23,594 bases of DNA, from the NCBI GenBank assembly GCA_027064945.1, contig JAMOPB010000005.1, forward strand, positions 1-23,594, given 5' to 3'. A program made the position numbers and the translations under genes. Below the pieces are notes generated by a model. The model worked only from the letters and a program-made list of their open reading frames with translations, made no database searches and had not been told where the DNA came from. This DNA is from Candidatus Cloacimonadota bacterium. Lineage in GTDB: Bacteria > Cloacimonadota > Cloacimonadia > Cloacimonadales > TCS61. Shown piece by piece: positions 7,850 to 15,702 of this stretch; positions within the stretch are counted from its first letter, which is position 1, and the number at the start of each line of letters is the position of its first letter.

Positions 7850-8506
7850 TTGAATTATATTATTATCTTTTTTTTGGTCTTTCTTTTTGGGTGCGATACA
7901 AAAGAGGGGAATAAAGAAAAAGTGGGAAATGAAGGGGATTATCACATTAATGAAGTAATAATGGAAGATACTTTAGATAATGCAAATCCTGAAGTTGAAA
8001 AGGAAAAGTCTAATACAAGTCAAGTATTGATAAAGGGGAAAGAAAACCTAATAGATAGTTCCACAAACAAAGCAGTGCTTTGGCGCATTTATCGAGAAGC
8101 TAAAGAGAAAGTTAAAATCTATGAATCTCAAAATAAATATGACATGCAAGTTGAATATTTATTAAAAGCAGCAGAGTGTGCGCATTTGTTGGGTAGAACT
8201 GATATTGAAGCTTGGCAATATAATAATGCAGGTTATGCTCTTATAAAAAAATTCAAAGAAGAAACTAATTATTATAATAAAATGAAGCACTTGAACTCTC
8301 TTATTTATAAAAGTGAGATTAGTGAATATAAAAAGGAAATTATTGCTCAGATGATAGAATATAAAGATCTATTGATAAGAGCTGAGGAATTCTTGGATAA
8401 AGCTAAAACTCTTGATGGCATATTAGACAAATCCCATAGAACGCATACCATAGCGAATAATCTGCTGTTTATTGACGATTGCTATAGATTCTTAGGACTG
8501 AATTGA
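7850..8506 (+). CDS. Unrecognised lipoprotein, helical C-terminal part, TTG start
   Basis: The 218-residue ORF starts at TTG, with GGAG at 7841-7844 five bases before it; no ATG in this frame would keep the signal peptide. MNYIIIFFLVFLFGC is a good lipoprotein signal with Cys15. Residues 16-60 are charged and low in hydrophobicity, like a linker. From about residue 65 the chain is amphipathic and helical (NKAVLWRIYREAKEKVKIYE, KYDMQVEYLLKAAECAHLLG, then AWQYNNAGYALIKKF), with spacing like TPR helices. I do not recognise a family. It follows the PLD-like gene by 190 bases. An inverted repeat in the upstream DNA (AAAATCCA at 7768-7775, TGGATTTT at 7808-7815) could fold in the leader. Confidence 0.65.
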   Translation: MNYIIIFFLVFLFGCDTKEGNKEKVGNEGDYHINEVIMEDTLDNANPEVEKEKSNTSQVLIKGKENLIDSSTNKAVLWRIYREAKEKVKIYESQNKYDMQVEYLLKAAECAHLLGRTDIEAWQYNNAGYALIKKFKEETNYYNKMKHLNSLIYKSEISEYKKEIIAQMIEYKDLLIRAEEFLDKAKTLDGILDKSHRTHTIANNLLFIDDCYRFLGLN

Positions 8507-9067
8507 ACGCTAGCCGGTTGCGATTAAATGGGGATTTAATAAATTGATTAGTAATTTGTTTGATATTAAGAAAATATTGCTAAAACAAAATTCGTAATTT
8601 TCTTATATTTCTTACTGAAAGTGATCAAATTGTGTGGGATTATTCTTTTATCTTCATATTTTTTAGCGGTGGGAATAATATTTTTCTTAGAAGCAAAATG
8701 ATTGTTAATTATTTAAGTTATGATAGTTTAAAGTGCTATATGAAAGCGTATGCGGATATGTTAAAAATAATGAATTGGAAATATGATAAGAAAAAAATGT
8801 TAATTATTGAAATATTAGTTAAATATAATAAATATATCTTGACTTCTCGGAACGGATATTTTTATTAGGGCAAGTAAGTTGATAAATTTAAATTTATCTT
8901 GGAAGAAATGATTTCGGAAGTTTGGTTAATTCCTATTTGGAATAGTTTGAAGAAAAGTCTAATTAAATTTAGAATTTATGTCGAATTTATTCGACGATTC
9001 ACTAGATTTATACACTAGGTCTAGAATGATGAAAAAAAAAGAATTAATAGTGTAGAATGAGGAAAGA
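8507..9067. other. Intergenic region, no gene supported
   Basis: This is A+T-rich DNA. A 78-codon plus-strand frame at 8632-8868 opens with GTG, has no ribosome site and translates to a low-complexity Ile/Lys/Asn/Tyr-rich chain, so I do not call it. Near the right end are an imperfect TCGAA/TTCGA inverted repeat (8981-8994), three CTAG tetranucleotides, and a candidate promoter for the RRM gene. The rest shows nothing I can name. Confidence 0.6.
8998..9027 (+). promoter_or_regulatory. Possible promoter of the RRM protein gene
   Basis: TTCACT (8998-9003) and TAGAAT (9022-9027) are separated by 18 bases and lie about 40 bases before the RRM start codon. The match is moderate. An inverted repeat directly upstream at 8981-8994 could be a regulator site. 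Confidence 0.35.
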
Positions 9068-9334
9068 ATGAATATTTACGTAGGAAATTTGTCATATCAA
9101 ATGACAAACGAAGAACTTCAAGGGCTCTTTGAGCAGTTTGGCGAAGTTAGCAGAGTTAACATTATCAAAGACCGTGAGACAGGTAGATCAAAAGGTTTTG
9201 GTTTTGTAGAAATGGTGGAAGAAGTTGCTGGTAAAAAAGCAATTGAAGCTTTAGACGGTGAAGAATCAAACGGAAGAAATCTTAGAGTGAACGAAGCTCG
9301 TCCAAGAGAAGATAGACCAAAAAGAAGCTGGTAA
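9068..9334 (+). CDS. Small RRM-domain RNA-binding protein
   Basis: The 88-residue protein is almost entirely one RNA recognition motif. RNP2 is IYVGNL (residues 3-8) and RNP1 is KGFGFVEM (42-49), with the aromatic residues that stack on RNA bases all present. The typical loop KDRETGRSKGFG is intact. A short basic tail (ARPREDRPKRSW) follows the fold. It belongs to the bacterial Rbp-type single-RRM family known from cyanobacteria and many FCB bacteria, often linked to cold response or mRNA binding. GAGGAAAG precedes the ATG. It is monocistronic: a candidate promoter lies upstream, and a palindrome and a terminator follow. Confidence 0.95.
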   Translation: MNIYVGNLSYQMTNEELQGLFEQFGEVSRVNIIKDRETGRSKGFGFVEMVEEVAGKKAIEALDGEESNGRNLRVNEARPREDRPKRSW

Positions 9335-9354
9335 GCTAGTTAATTAACTAGCTT
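9333..9354. repeat. Perfect 22-base palindrome at the RRM stop codon
   Basis: An 11-base half site, AAGCTAGTTAA, is followed directly by its reverse complement. It begins inside the TAA stop codon (9332-9334) of the RRM gene. In RNA it could form a near-loopless stem. It lies 14 bases before the terminator stem, making two hairpins in a row in the 3' untranslated region. Confidence 0.7.
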
Positions 9355-9367
9355 TATCAAATATAAT

Positions 9368-9396
9368 AAGGGCATTGTAAAATGCCCTTTTTTTTT
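9368..9396 (+). terminator. Rho-independent terminator after the RRM gene
   Basis: AAGGGCATT pairs perfectly with AATGCCCTT around a GTAA loop, and nine T residues follow (9388-9396). It ends the RRM transcript 34 bases after its stop codon. Confidence 0.92.
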
Positions 9397-9544
9397 GTCT
9401 AAAGTATTGAATTTCCCCTAAATTACATTTTAATTACAATTATTTTATTTTTTTTACAATCTTATAAATTCGTATTATAAGCTATTCTTTTTTGGGTTGA
9501 ACCCTGTGATATTGCGTTGATTTATCATTAAATATTGAAAATAT

Positions 9545-9572
9545 TTGACACTGAAAACTAAACCAATATATT
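9545..9572 (+). promoter_or_regulatory. Promoter of the tetR/redox-complex operon
   Basis: A perfect -35 box TTGACA (9545-9550), a 16-base spacer and TATATT (9567-9572, five of six consensus bases) lie 59 bases before the TetR start codon. It is the best promoter match I found in the window, and no other convincing one occurs before the downstream genes. Confidence 0.65.
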
Positions 9573-9586
9573 GACCGACGTTCAAT
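9570..9586. promoter_or_regulatory. Palindromic operator, probable TetR-family binding site
   Basis: ATTGACCGACGTTCAAT is an odd-length palindrome with seven of eight arm positions paired around a central A. It overlaps the last bases of the -10 box and extends over the expected transcription start. Its form (TTGACnGnCnnTCAA) is like many TetR-family operators, and a TetR gene begins 46 bases downstream. Binding here would block initiation, so autorepression of the whole operon is likely. Confidence 0.6.
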
Positions 9587-9631
9587 GAAATGAATGGAAT
9601 TTAATTTTTTTATTAAAGCTAAGGAAAATCT

Positions 9632-10231
9632 ATGAATATTAAAAGGAAAAAACAAGAATATTATTTTAAAAGAAATCTCATCTTAGATGCAGCAAAAAAA
9701 ATCTTTTTCGAAAAAGGCTTTGATCTTGCTACTATCGACGATATTGCTTCTGAAGCTAATTATAGTAAAGGCTCTATCTATTCCTATTTTAGAAGTAAAA
9801 ACGAGATTTGCTTCACCATTGTAAATATCCATTATGAAAATATCTTAAATCTATTTAGAGAAATTAATAAACAGAATATTTCAGGAATTGATAAACTGAT
9901 ACAAATTAAAGATCAATTTATCAAAAACTATGCTGATAGTGTTGATTTTTGTAAGATTTTTGATTCTTTCCGGCACCATAAAAAACAATGTATGGAAGCT
10001 AAGGAAGAAATTTTAAAAAATGAATCTTTTAATTCTGAAATTTATCAAATATTGTATGAAATGATTTTAGAAGGAATAGAGGATGGATCGATAAAAAAAA
10101 GTATTGATGCAGAAAAATTAGCAAAAGCATTCTGGAATGATGAAAACAGCTTCATAGCTGAATTTAGATATATCGGTAAAAATTCTTATGACTATTTATA
10201 CAATTTAATAATAGAATCAATAAAAAATTAG
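9632..10231 (+). CDS. TetR-family transcriptional regulator
   Basis: The product has 199 residues, a normal TetR length. The N-terminal helix-turn-helix is clear: ILDAAKKIFFEKGFDLATID, DIASEANYSKGSIYSYFRSK, then NEI (about residues 17-60). The C-terminal ligand/dimer domain (about 70-199) is divergent and gives no ligand hint. Its cysteines (about residues 62, 110 and 122) are not in a recognisable metal motif. AAGGA lies six bases before the ATG. The stop codon is 10 bases before mrpE, so the regulator is the first gene of the redox operon and shares its promoter and overlapping palindrome. It probably represses its own operon until an unknown metabolite or redox signal binds. Confidence 0.9.
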   Translation: MNIKRKKQEYYFKRNLILDAAKKIFFEKGFDLATIDDIASEANYSKGSIYSYFRSKNEICFTIVNIHYENILNLFREINKQNISGIDKLIQIKDQFIKNYADSVDFCKIFDSFRHHKKQCMEAKEEILKNESFNSEIYQILYEMILEGIEDGSIKKSIDAEKLAKAFWNDENSFIAEFRYIGKNSYDYLYNLIIESIKN

Positions 10232-10241
10232 TGGAGGCTAA

Positions 10242-10736
10242 ATGGAAAAAATTAAATCAGCATTAATTGCAGTGGTAATTTTGTTTGCCATTTGGATCTT
10301 ATTGGCTGGTGTCGCAAAACAAGAAGTATTGCTAGGATTAATAGTGGCAGTTTTAGTTACAGCACTATTTTACAATAAGTTATACATTCTTGCAGATATT
10401 AGCTTTAAGCCAAAATCAATTGCTTTTATGATTATCTATTTATTCGTGTTTTTGTGGGAATTAATCAAATCTAATATAGATGTCGCGAAGCGAATTATTT
10501 CTCCAAAATTACCTATAAATCCCGGTATCGTGAAAGTGAAAACGAAACTTAAAAGTCCGTTAGGACGAGCAGTGCTAGCTAATTCAATTACTCTTACACC
10601 CGGTACATTAACAGTGGAAATGAGAGACGAATATTTTTATATTCATTGGATAGATGTAGCCAAAGAGGATGTTTTAGGTGCAACTGAAGCGATAGTTTCT
10701 AAATTCGAGAAGTATTTGGAGGTAATTTATGGCTAA
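10242..10736 (+). CDS. mrpE: MrpE/MbhA-type membrane subunit
   Basis: The 164-residue protein has three hydrophobic segments in the first 80 residues, then a cytoplasmic domain with KSPLGRAVLANSITLTPGTL, the MrpE family signature, and an H-W-I-D-V segment. MrpE is an accessory subunit of Mrp Na+/H+ antiporters and of the related Mbh/Mbs membrane arms, where it corresponds to subunit A. A strong GGAGG ribosome site precedes it. Its last eight bases overlap mrpF, and the mrpF ribosome site lies inside its coding sequence, a sign of translational coupling. Confidence 0.93.
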   Translation: MEKIKSALIAVVILFAIWILLAGVAKQEVLLGLIVAVLVTALFYNKLYILADISFKPKSIAFMIIYLFVFLWELIKSNIDVAKRIISPKLPINPGIVKVKTKLKSPLGRAVLANSITLTPGTLTVEMRDEYFYIHWIDVAKEDVLGATEAIVSKFEKYLEVIYG

Positions 10737-10989
10737 TATCATTTATAATATTGCTGCATTAATTGCTCTTTTAGCCTTGTTTATTGTTTTCATAAGAATG
10801 ATAAAAGGTCCTACAATAGCTGACAGAGCGGTAGCTTTAGATGGAATGACAATCATTACGATTTCATTAATTGTATTTTTTGCATATTTCTTAAATAGAA
10901 TAATCTATTTAGATGTAGCAATAGTTTATGGCTTGGTTAGTTTTATTGGCGTAATAGCAATTGCGCGTTATTTGGAAAGAGGTTTATAA
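10729..10989 (+). CDS. mrpF: MrpF/MbhB-type membrane subunit
   Basis: The 86-residue protein has three transmembrane helices. The MrpF signature GPTIADRAVALD lies after the first helix, and the polar IYLDVAIVYGLVSFIG segment in the last. It matches MrpF of Mrp antiporters and subunit B of Mbh/Mbs complexes. It overlaps mrpE by eight bases and mrpG by one base. It works only as part of the membrane arm, which moves Na+ and H+. Confidence 0.93.
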   Translation: MANIIYNIAALIALLALFIVFIRMIKGPTIADRAVALDGMTIITISLIVFFAYFLNRIIYLDVAIVYGLVSFIGVIAIARYLERGL

Positions 10990-11324
10990 TGGATATTTTA
11001 GGATCAATTATAACGTTATTAGGCTCAATTGTTCTACTTTTAGGAGCATTAGGAATTTTAAGAATGCCTGATGTTTATAATAGAATGCAAGCCGGAACAA
11101 AAGCTACAACACTTGGAACAATCTTATTCTTACTTGGAATATCAATTGGGAATTATGAATGTGGTTGCTTTGGAAAAATCATCATATTAATTGTTTTTGT
11201 AATATCTACAAATCCTGTTTCATCGAATGCTATTGCCAGAGCTGCACATTTTACCGGAACAAAATTAACTTCCAAATCAGTAAAAGATGATCTGGAGAAC
11301 GATAATAGGAAGGAGTTTATCTAA
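10989..11324 (+). CDS. mrpG: MrpG/MbhC-type membrane subunit
   Basis: The 111-residue protein has three helices with the MrpG pattern LGALGILRMPDVYNRMQAGT, then a gap and TNPVSSNAIARAAHFTGTKL. It corresponds to subunit C of Mbh/Mbs. Together with MrpE and MrpF it forms the Na+-linked part of the membrane arm. One small peculiarity is NYECGCFG (two cysteines) before the third helix. It is coupled to both neighbours by one-base overlaps of the stop and start codons. Confidence 0.92.
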   Translation: MDILGSIITLLGSIVLLLGALGILRMPDVYNRMQAGTKATTLGTILFLLGISIGNYECGCFGKIIILIVFVISTNPVSSNAIARAAHFTGTKLTSKSVKDDLENDNRKEFI

Positions 11325-11572
11325 TGAGTTCCATAATAATAATCGTATTAGGAATAATAATGCTAGGAGCTGCTTTTATTACTATTTATCTTAAAAATTT
11401 AGTAGCAGCAATAATTAGCGCAGGAGTTATCAGTCTTCTTGCCAGCGTGATATATCTTGTTTTGGGTTCACCTGATGTGGCAATGACAGAAGCATCAATC
11501 GGTAGTGCTTTAACTACAGTGATATTTCTTTTTGCATTAAATAAATTACGCAAGGAGAATAAAAATGATTAA
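11324..11572 (+). CDS. MbhD-like subunit (DUF4040, MrpA C-terminal-type)
   Basis: The 82-residue protein has three helices ending in LGSPDVAMTEASIGSALTTV, the DUF4040/MbhD signature. In classical Mrp antiporters this unit is part of the MrpA C-terminal region and resembles NuoJ. As a separate small gene it is typical of Mbh, Mbx and Mbs operons rather than full Mrp operons. Thr/Glu residues in MTEAS are placed in the conserved ion path in the known structures. It overlaps the next gene by eight bases. Confidence 0.88.
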   Translation: MSSIIIIVLGIIMLGAAFITIYLKNLVAAIISAGVISLLASVIYLVLGSPDVAMTEASIGSALTTVIFLFALNKLRKENKND

Positions 11573-12242
11573 AAATGTATTAGTAGTTTTAGCTTTACTT
11601 GGATTATTAGTTATGTTTTTGCCTATAGTAAATAATTTCCAAGAAAGAAGTGAATTATCAGAGTTAGCAACAGATTATGTTAATGGCTCCATTAAAGATT
11701 TAAATTCTCCAAATGTTGTAACATCAGTAATTGTTACTTATAGAGGTTTAGATACTTTGGGAGAAGTTACAGTTTTGTTCTTAGCAACTCTTGCTGTTGG
11801 ATTCTTACTTAAGAAAAAAGCTCTGAAAACAGAAAAAAAAGAAGCAACTGAAAACTTGAAAACTACTTCAACTTTCTTAGCTGCTTTAGTTATGGTTTTA
11901 GGTATTTATATTTTCTCGCACGGACACTTAACTCCGGGTGGTGGTTTCCAAGGTGGTGTAATTATTGCCTCCGGATTCTTACTTCTGATTTTAGCTGATA
12001 TAAACCTAAAAATAAATCATACAATTATTCAACTTGTAGAATCATTCTCAGGCGTTTTTTACGTAATTATTGGTGCTGTGGGATTAGTGCTTACAATTGG
12101 TTTCTTAAATTCCAGAATTATTCCACTCGGAGAATTTGGAAATCTCTTTAGCGCCGGATCAATACCAATTATCTATTCTCTTATAGGTTTAAAGGTTGGA
12201 GCTGAACTTACAAATATCATCGACACAATGGAGGGAGAATAA
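11565..12242 (+). CDS. mrpB: Fused MbhE-like and MrpB/MbhF-like membrane subunit
   Basis: The 225-residue protein combines two units. Residues of about 1-90 match MbhE (the MrpA tail): NVVTSVIVTYRGLDTLGEVT followed by a helix. Residues of about 100-225 match MrpB: SHGHLTPGGGFQGGVIIASG, then helices and SAGSIPIIYSLIGLKVG. A charged linker (KKKALKTEKKEATE) joins them. In archaeal Mbh/Mbs these are two separate genes, E and F. The fusion keeps the stoichiometry fixed. The first half shows RGLDTLGE, which lies next to the ion-channel region in Mrp and MBH structures. Confidence 0.87.
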   Translation: MIKNVLVVLALLGLLVMFLPIVNNFQERSELSELATDYVNGSIKDLNSPNVVTSVIVTYRGLDTLGEVTVLFLATLAVGFLLKKKALKTEKKEATENLKTTSTFLAALVMVLGIYIFSHGHLTPGGGFQGGVIIASGFLLLILADINLKINHTIIQLVESFSGVFYVIIGAVGLVLTIGFLNSRIIPLGEFGNLFSAGSIPIIYSLIGLKVGAELTNIIDTMEGE

Positions 12243-12595
12243 TGCTATATTCACTTATTATAGGTATTGCACTTTTATTGGTTGGAATATTTGCAATGCT
12301 CACTCAAAAAAATCTAATTAAAATTATCTTGGGATTCTCTATAGCTGATACAGGTGTTCATATTATCATCGTATCATTAGGTTATCTTAAAGATAAAACT
12401 GCCCCAATTATTGATAGTGCAGTACAAGCTTCTGAAGCTGCGTCAAAGGTTGTGGATCCTATTCCATCAGCTCTTGTGCTTACTGCAATTGTAATTGGTT
12501 TGGCTGTGACTGCAGTGATGCTTTCTTTCGTTGTTGAAATGTATAGAAAAAACAAATCACTAAATATAAATGATTATCAGGAGTTAAAATGGTAG
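12242..12595 (+). CDS. mrpC: MrpC/NuoK-like membrane subunit
   Basis: The 117-residue protein has three transmembrane helices. MLTQKNLIKIILGFSIADTG carries the NuoK/MrpC pattern near the second helix, and DPIPSALVLTAIVIGLAVTA is the characteristic third-helix start. It corresponds to subunit G of Mbh/Mbs. Between helices two and three there is a loop with SAVQASEAASKVVDP, longer than in NuoK but normal for MrpC. It overlaps the preceding stop by one base and the next gene by seven. Confidence 0.93.
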   Translation: MLYSLIIGIALLLVGIFAMLTQKNLIKIILGFSIADTGVHIIIVSLGYLKDKTAPIIDSAVQASEAASKVVDPIPSALVLTAIVIGLAVTAVMLSFVVEMYRKNKSLNINDYQELKW

Positions 12596-15500
12596 ATCCG
12601 ATTTATATAATAATTTTCTCACTTGCTATCGGTTTCTTAATGTCACTATTTGATAAAGTGAGTAGAAAATTATCACTTATAGCATTTTATGGAATTTTAA
12701 CATTTGATCTTGTAGCGGTTGCTGATTGGTTTTATCGTTTCGTATTTCTTTCTGCAGAAACTGTGAAAATTTCTACTGCAGGATTTGCAGCACCATTATC
12801 GATAAATCTTCAATTAGGATTACTGGAATCTTTTGTTATGTTATTTATGAATCTTGTTGCATTGTTTGCAGCAATATTCTTATTTGGAAAATTTAAAAAA
12901 GGTCAAATCTCAGCAATGATTTTGTATATTGTTCTTGTAATGGGTGCAAATGGATTGGTGATGACGCGAGATCTTTTCAATATGTTCGTATTCTTAGAAA
13001 TTCTTTCAATTTCTACTTATGCACTTACAATTTTAGACAAAAATAGTGAATCTCTTGCAGCTGGTTTCAAATATTTGATTGCCGGTAGTGTTGCTTCTAC
13101 ATTCTTTTTATTAGGAGTGGTTTTTGTTTATTATTTCACAGGAAATTTAAACGTAGATTTTATCAATGCCGGCGATTTCAGTTCTTATGGATTTATAGCT
13201 GTGTTCTTATTATCTATGGGTTTATTCATCGAGTTGAAACCTTTCCCGGCTAATGGTTGGGCATTAGATGTATATCAAGCTGTTAATTCAGGTATTGGCT
13301 CTGTAGTTGCTGTAGTAAATTCAGCAGCAATATTTTTCGTATTCTATAAGATCATGCCAATCTTACCTGCTGAATTAGTAACATTGATTGGTGTTGCAGG
13401 AATAGTTACATTCCTATTTTCTAATCTACTTGGACTGAAGCAGCAAAACGCAAAAAGACTATTAGGTTATTCTTCAATTGGTCAAATGGGCTTGTTGGTT
13501 GCAAGTTTGATATTTACAGCAAATGCACCTTCAGCAACTATCTTTGTAATTGTAGGTGGCTTCTTCTTAAATCACCTTATTGCAAAAGCCGGATTATTCT
13601 GGATTAGTGGAATTGTGGAAAAAGAAAATTTAGCTGATTGGAATGTTTTAAAATCCAATAGAGTGGTTTTAATATTATTTTCCATTTTCTTATTTGCTTT
13701 GGCCGGTTTACCACCATTTGCAGGTTTCTGGGCAAAATGGGAATTTGTAAAAATATTAATCAGTAGTAAAATGTATGTTGGTCTTTCAGCAATTTTGCTT
13801 GGATCATTATTCGAATTAATCTTCTTATTCCGTTGGTTTACTCTGGTTATTAAAAAAGATACTGAAGAAAAATTAGTTGATTTCAGTTTTATAAAATCGA
13901 TACCTGCTACATTATTCGCTTTATTAGCTGTATTTGTTGCTGTCTTTATTATGAAAAACAACTATGGCTTTGGTCTTATTCACATTTTACCAATCTTGGC
14001 GTTATTAATCGTTCACATTATAGATTTCTTGCCGGCAAAATTGAAAGGTTTTCTTTCACTTGCTTCTGTAGCAGCTTATGGATATTATCTTTATCCGCTG
14101 GATAGTAATATGCTTACGTTGTTTGGAATAATTTTCATTGTGGGAAGTGCAATAAATATAATTAGCACGCTAAATAGATCAGGCAAGAGCGAAGGCTTTT
14201 ACGGTTTCCTTTTAATGATGATTTTTTCATTTGGAAATTTGCTAATTGCAACAAATTATTTAGAGTTTTTCCTTAGTTGGGAATTTATGACTGTTTCATC
14301 ATTCCTTCTTATCTTGCGTGGAAAAGAAGCACAAAAAGCATCATTAATGTATATGATTTTCTCAACAGCAGGAGCATATTTAATGATGGTTGGATTTGGT
14401 TTTGCTCCTGAATTGGTGGCAAATGTTCCTCTTATAAACTCAATGACTAATATCCAATTACCTTTGATAAGTATAATCTTATTATCTATCGGATTTATGA
14501 TCAAATCAGGATCCTTGGGAGTTCACATTTGGTTACCTGAAGCTCACGCAGAAGCAGAAGCTGATGTTTCTTCATTTATTTCAGCAATCTTGTTAAAAGC
14601 GGGTGTATTCGGATTAATCTTAATAGGAATATCATATTCAAAATTTATGCCTGAAATTGATATTTTCTATTGGGTAGGATGGATTGGAGTATTTACTGCA
14701 CTCGTTGGAGCTGTTTTAGCTTCTTTCCAAGAAGATGCAAAACGATTATTAGCTTATTCAAGTATGAGTCAGGTTGGTTATATTGTGGCTGCTATTGCAA
14801 TGGTTACACATTTGGGATGGGTTTCTGCCTTATATTTGGCATTTAATCATATGATGTTTAAATCTGCATTGTTTATTGCAATTGCCGGAGTTTATTATCG
14901 CACACATACAAGAAAGATGTATGAAATGGGTGGTTTGATAAAGAGAATGCCACTTTCTTATATTAGTGTTTTAGTTTCAATAATCGCTGTAGCAGGAGTT
15001 CCACCATTATCAGGATTCGGAGCTAAATGGCTTATTTATTCATCATTCATTTCTAACGGGTGGTACTTGCAAGCTGCGGTTCTTTTCTTTGCTTCAGCTG
15101 TTAGTTTCTTGTATCTTTATAGATTAATTCATACAATTTTCTTAGGCCAATTAAAGAATGAGCATCAAGAAATTAAAGAAGCACCAATTTGGTTTATTAT
15201 TCCACAATATATTTATATCATTGGAATAATGGCAATTTCTGCTTTCCCAAAATTAATAATCCGGCCATTAGATATGATCGCAACTAAATATTTCGATTCC
15301 AGTATTGTGATTGATGGATATAATATCTATAGCGAACTTGGTCATTGGAACGGTCATTGGGTTATGTTTGTAGTAATTGGTGTATTCTTAGTTCCGCTTT
15401 TCTTCTTAGTGCTGTTTAATAGAAAACCACAGAAAGTTAAACAATTCAATATTGTATATGCGGCAGAACGACCAGAATCACCTGAAACAACACACGTAGC

Positions 15501-15699
15501 TTATAATATGTATGGACATTTACGCAAAGCTTTAGGTAGCTGGGGCAAACCAAGAATTTGGGATTTCTGGCATGCTTCTGCTGAATGGTCTCATAGTTTA
15601 GCGGATAGTGTAAGAAGAGTTTATACCGGAAATGGTCAAACATATATTTTACATATAATCTTATATATAGTGATTATATATTTTGTGATGGGAGTGTAA
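12589..15699 (+). CDS. mrpD: Fusion of two MrpD/NuoN-type ion-pump subunits
   Basis: The product has 1036 residues, about twice the usual 490-510. Both halves are complete antiporter-like units. In the first, Glu137 (VFLEI) and Lys217 (ELKPFPANGW) match the conserved ion-path pair, and GLPPFAGFWAKWEF is the late broken-helix motif. In the second, Glu565 (SWEFM) and Lys639 (IKSGSLGVHIWLPEAHAEAE) repeat the pair, followed by GVPPLSGFGAKW. Each half should move one H+ or Na+ per cycle. The boundary lies around residues 450-530. Archaeal MBS has two separate genes, H and H', at this place. The first half departs from the common FPFHxWLPDA loop after Lys217, so it may have specialised. The C-terminal 130 residues extend beyond the second unit with a final helix, as lateral-helix anchors do. 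Confidence 0.9.
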   Translation: MVDPIYIIIFSLAIGFLMSLFDKVSRKLSLIAFYGILTFDLVAVADWFYRFVFLSAETVKISTAGFAAPLSINLQLGLLESFVMLFMNLVALFAAIFLFGKFKKGQISAMILYIVLVMGANGLVMTRDLFNMFVFLEILSISTYALTILDKNSESLAAGFKYLIAGSVASTFFLLGVVFVYYFTGNLNVDFINAGDFSSYGFIAVFLLSMGLFIELKPFPANGWALDVYQAVNSGIGSVVAVVNSAAIFFVFYKIMPILPAELVTLIGVAGIVTFLFSNLLGLKQQNAKRLLGYSSIGQMGLLVASLIFTANAPSATIFVIVGGFFLNHLIAKAGLFWISGIVEKENLADWNVLKSNRVVLILFSIFLFALAGLPPFAGFWAKWEFVKILISSKMYVGLSAILLGSLFELIFLFRWFTLVIKKDTEEKLVDFSFIKSIPATLFALLAVFVAVFIMKNNYGFGLIHILPILALLIVHIIDFLPAKLKGFLSLASVAAYGYYLYPLDSNMLTLFGIIFIVGSAINIISTLNRSGKSEGFYGFLLMMIFSFGNLLIATNYLEFFLSWEFMTVSSFLLILRGKEAQKASLMYMIFSTAGAYLMMVGFGFAPELVANVPLINSMTNIQLPLISIILLSIGFMIKSGSLGVHIWLPEAHAEAEADVSSFISAILLKAGVFGLILIGISYSKFMPEIDIFYWVGWIGVFTALVGAVLASFQEDAKRLLAYSSMSQVGYIVAAIAMVTHLGWVSALYLAFNHMMFKSALFIAIAGVYYRTHTRKMYEMGGLIKRMPLSYISVLVSIIAVAGVPPLSGFGAKWLIYSSFISNGWYLQAAVLFFASAVSFLYLYRLIHTIFLGQLKNEHQEIKEAPIWFIIPQYIYIIGIMAISAFPKLIIRPLDMIATKYFDSSIVIDGYNIYSELGHWNGHWVMFVVIGVFLVPLFFLVLFNRKPQKVKQFNIVYAAERPESPETTHVAYNMYGHLRKALGSWGKPRIWDFWHASAEWSHSLADSVRRVYTGNGQTYILHIILYIVIIYFVMGV

Positions 15700-15702
15700 A
15701 TA

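Noticed and set aside
8632..8868. 78-codon plus-strand ORF
   Set aside because: It has a GTG start without a ribosome site and a low-complexity, A+T-driven product.
13572..13961. 129-codon minus-strand ORF inside the pump fusion
   Set aside because: It is antisense to conserved membrane helices of a clear gene and has no family features; it is a shadow frame.
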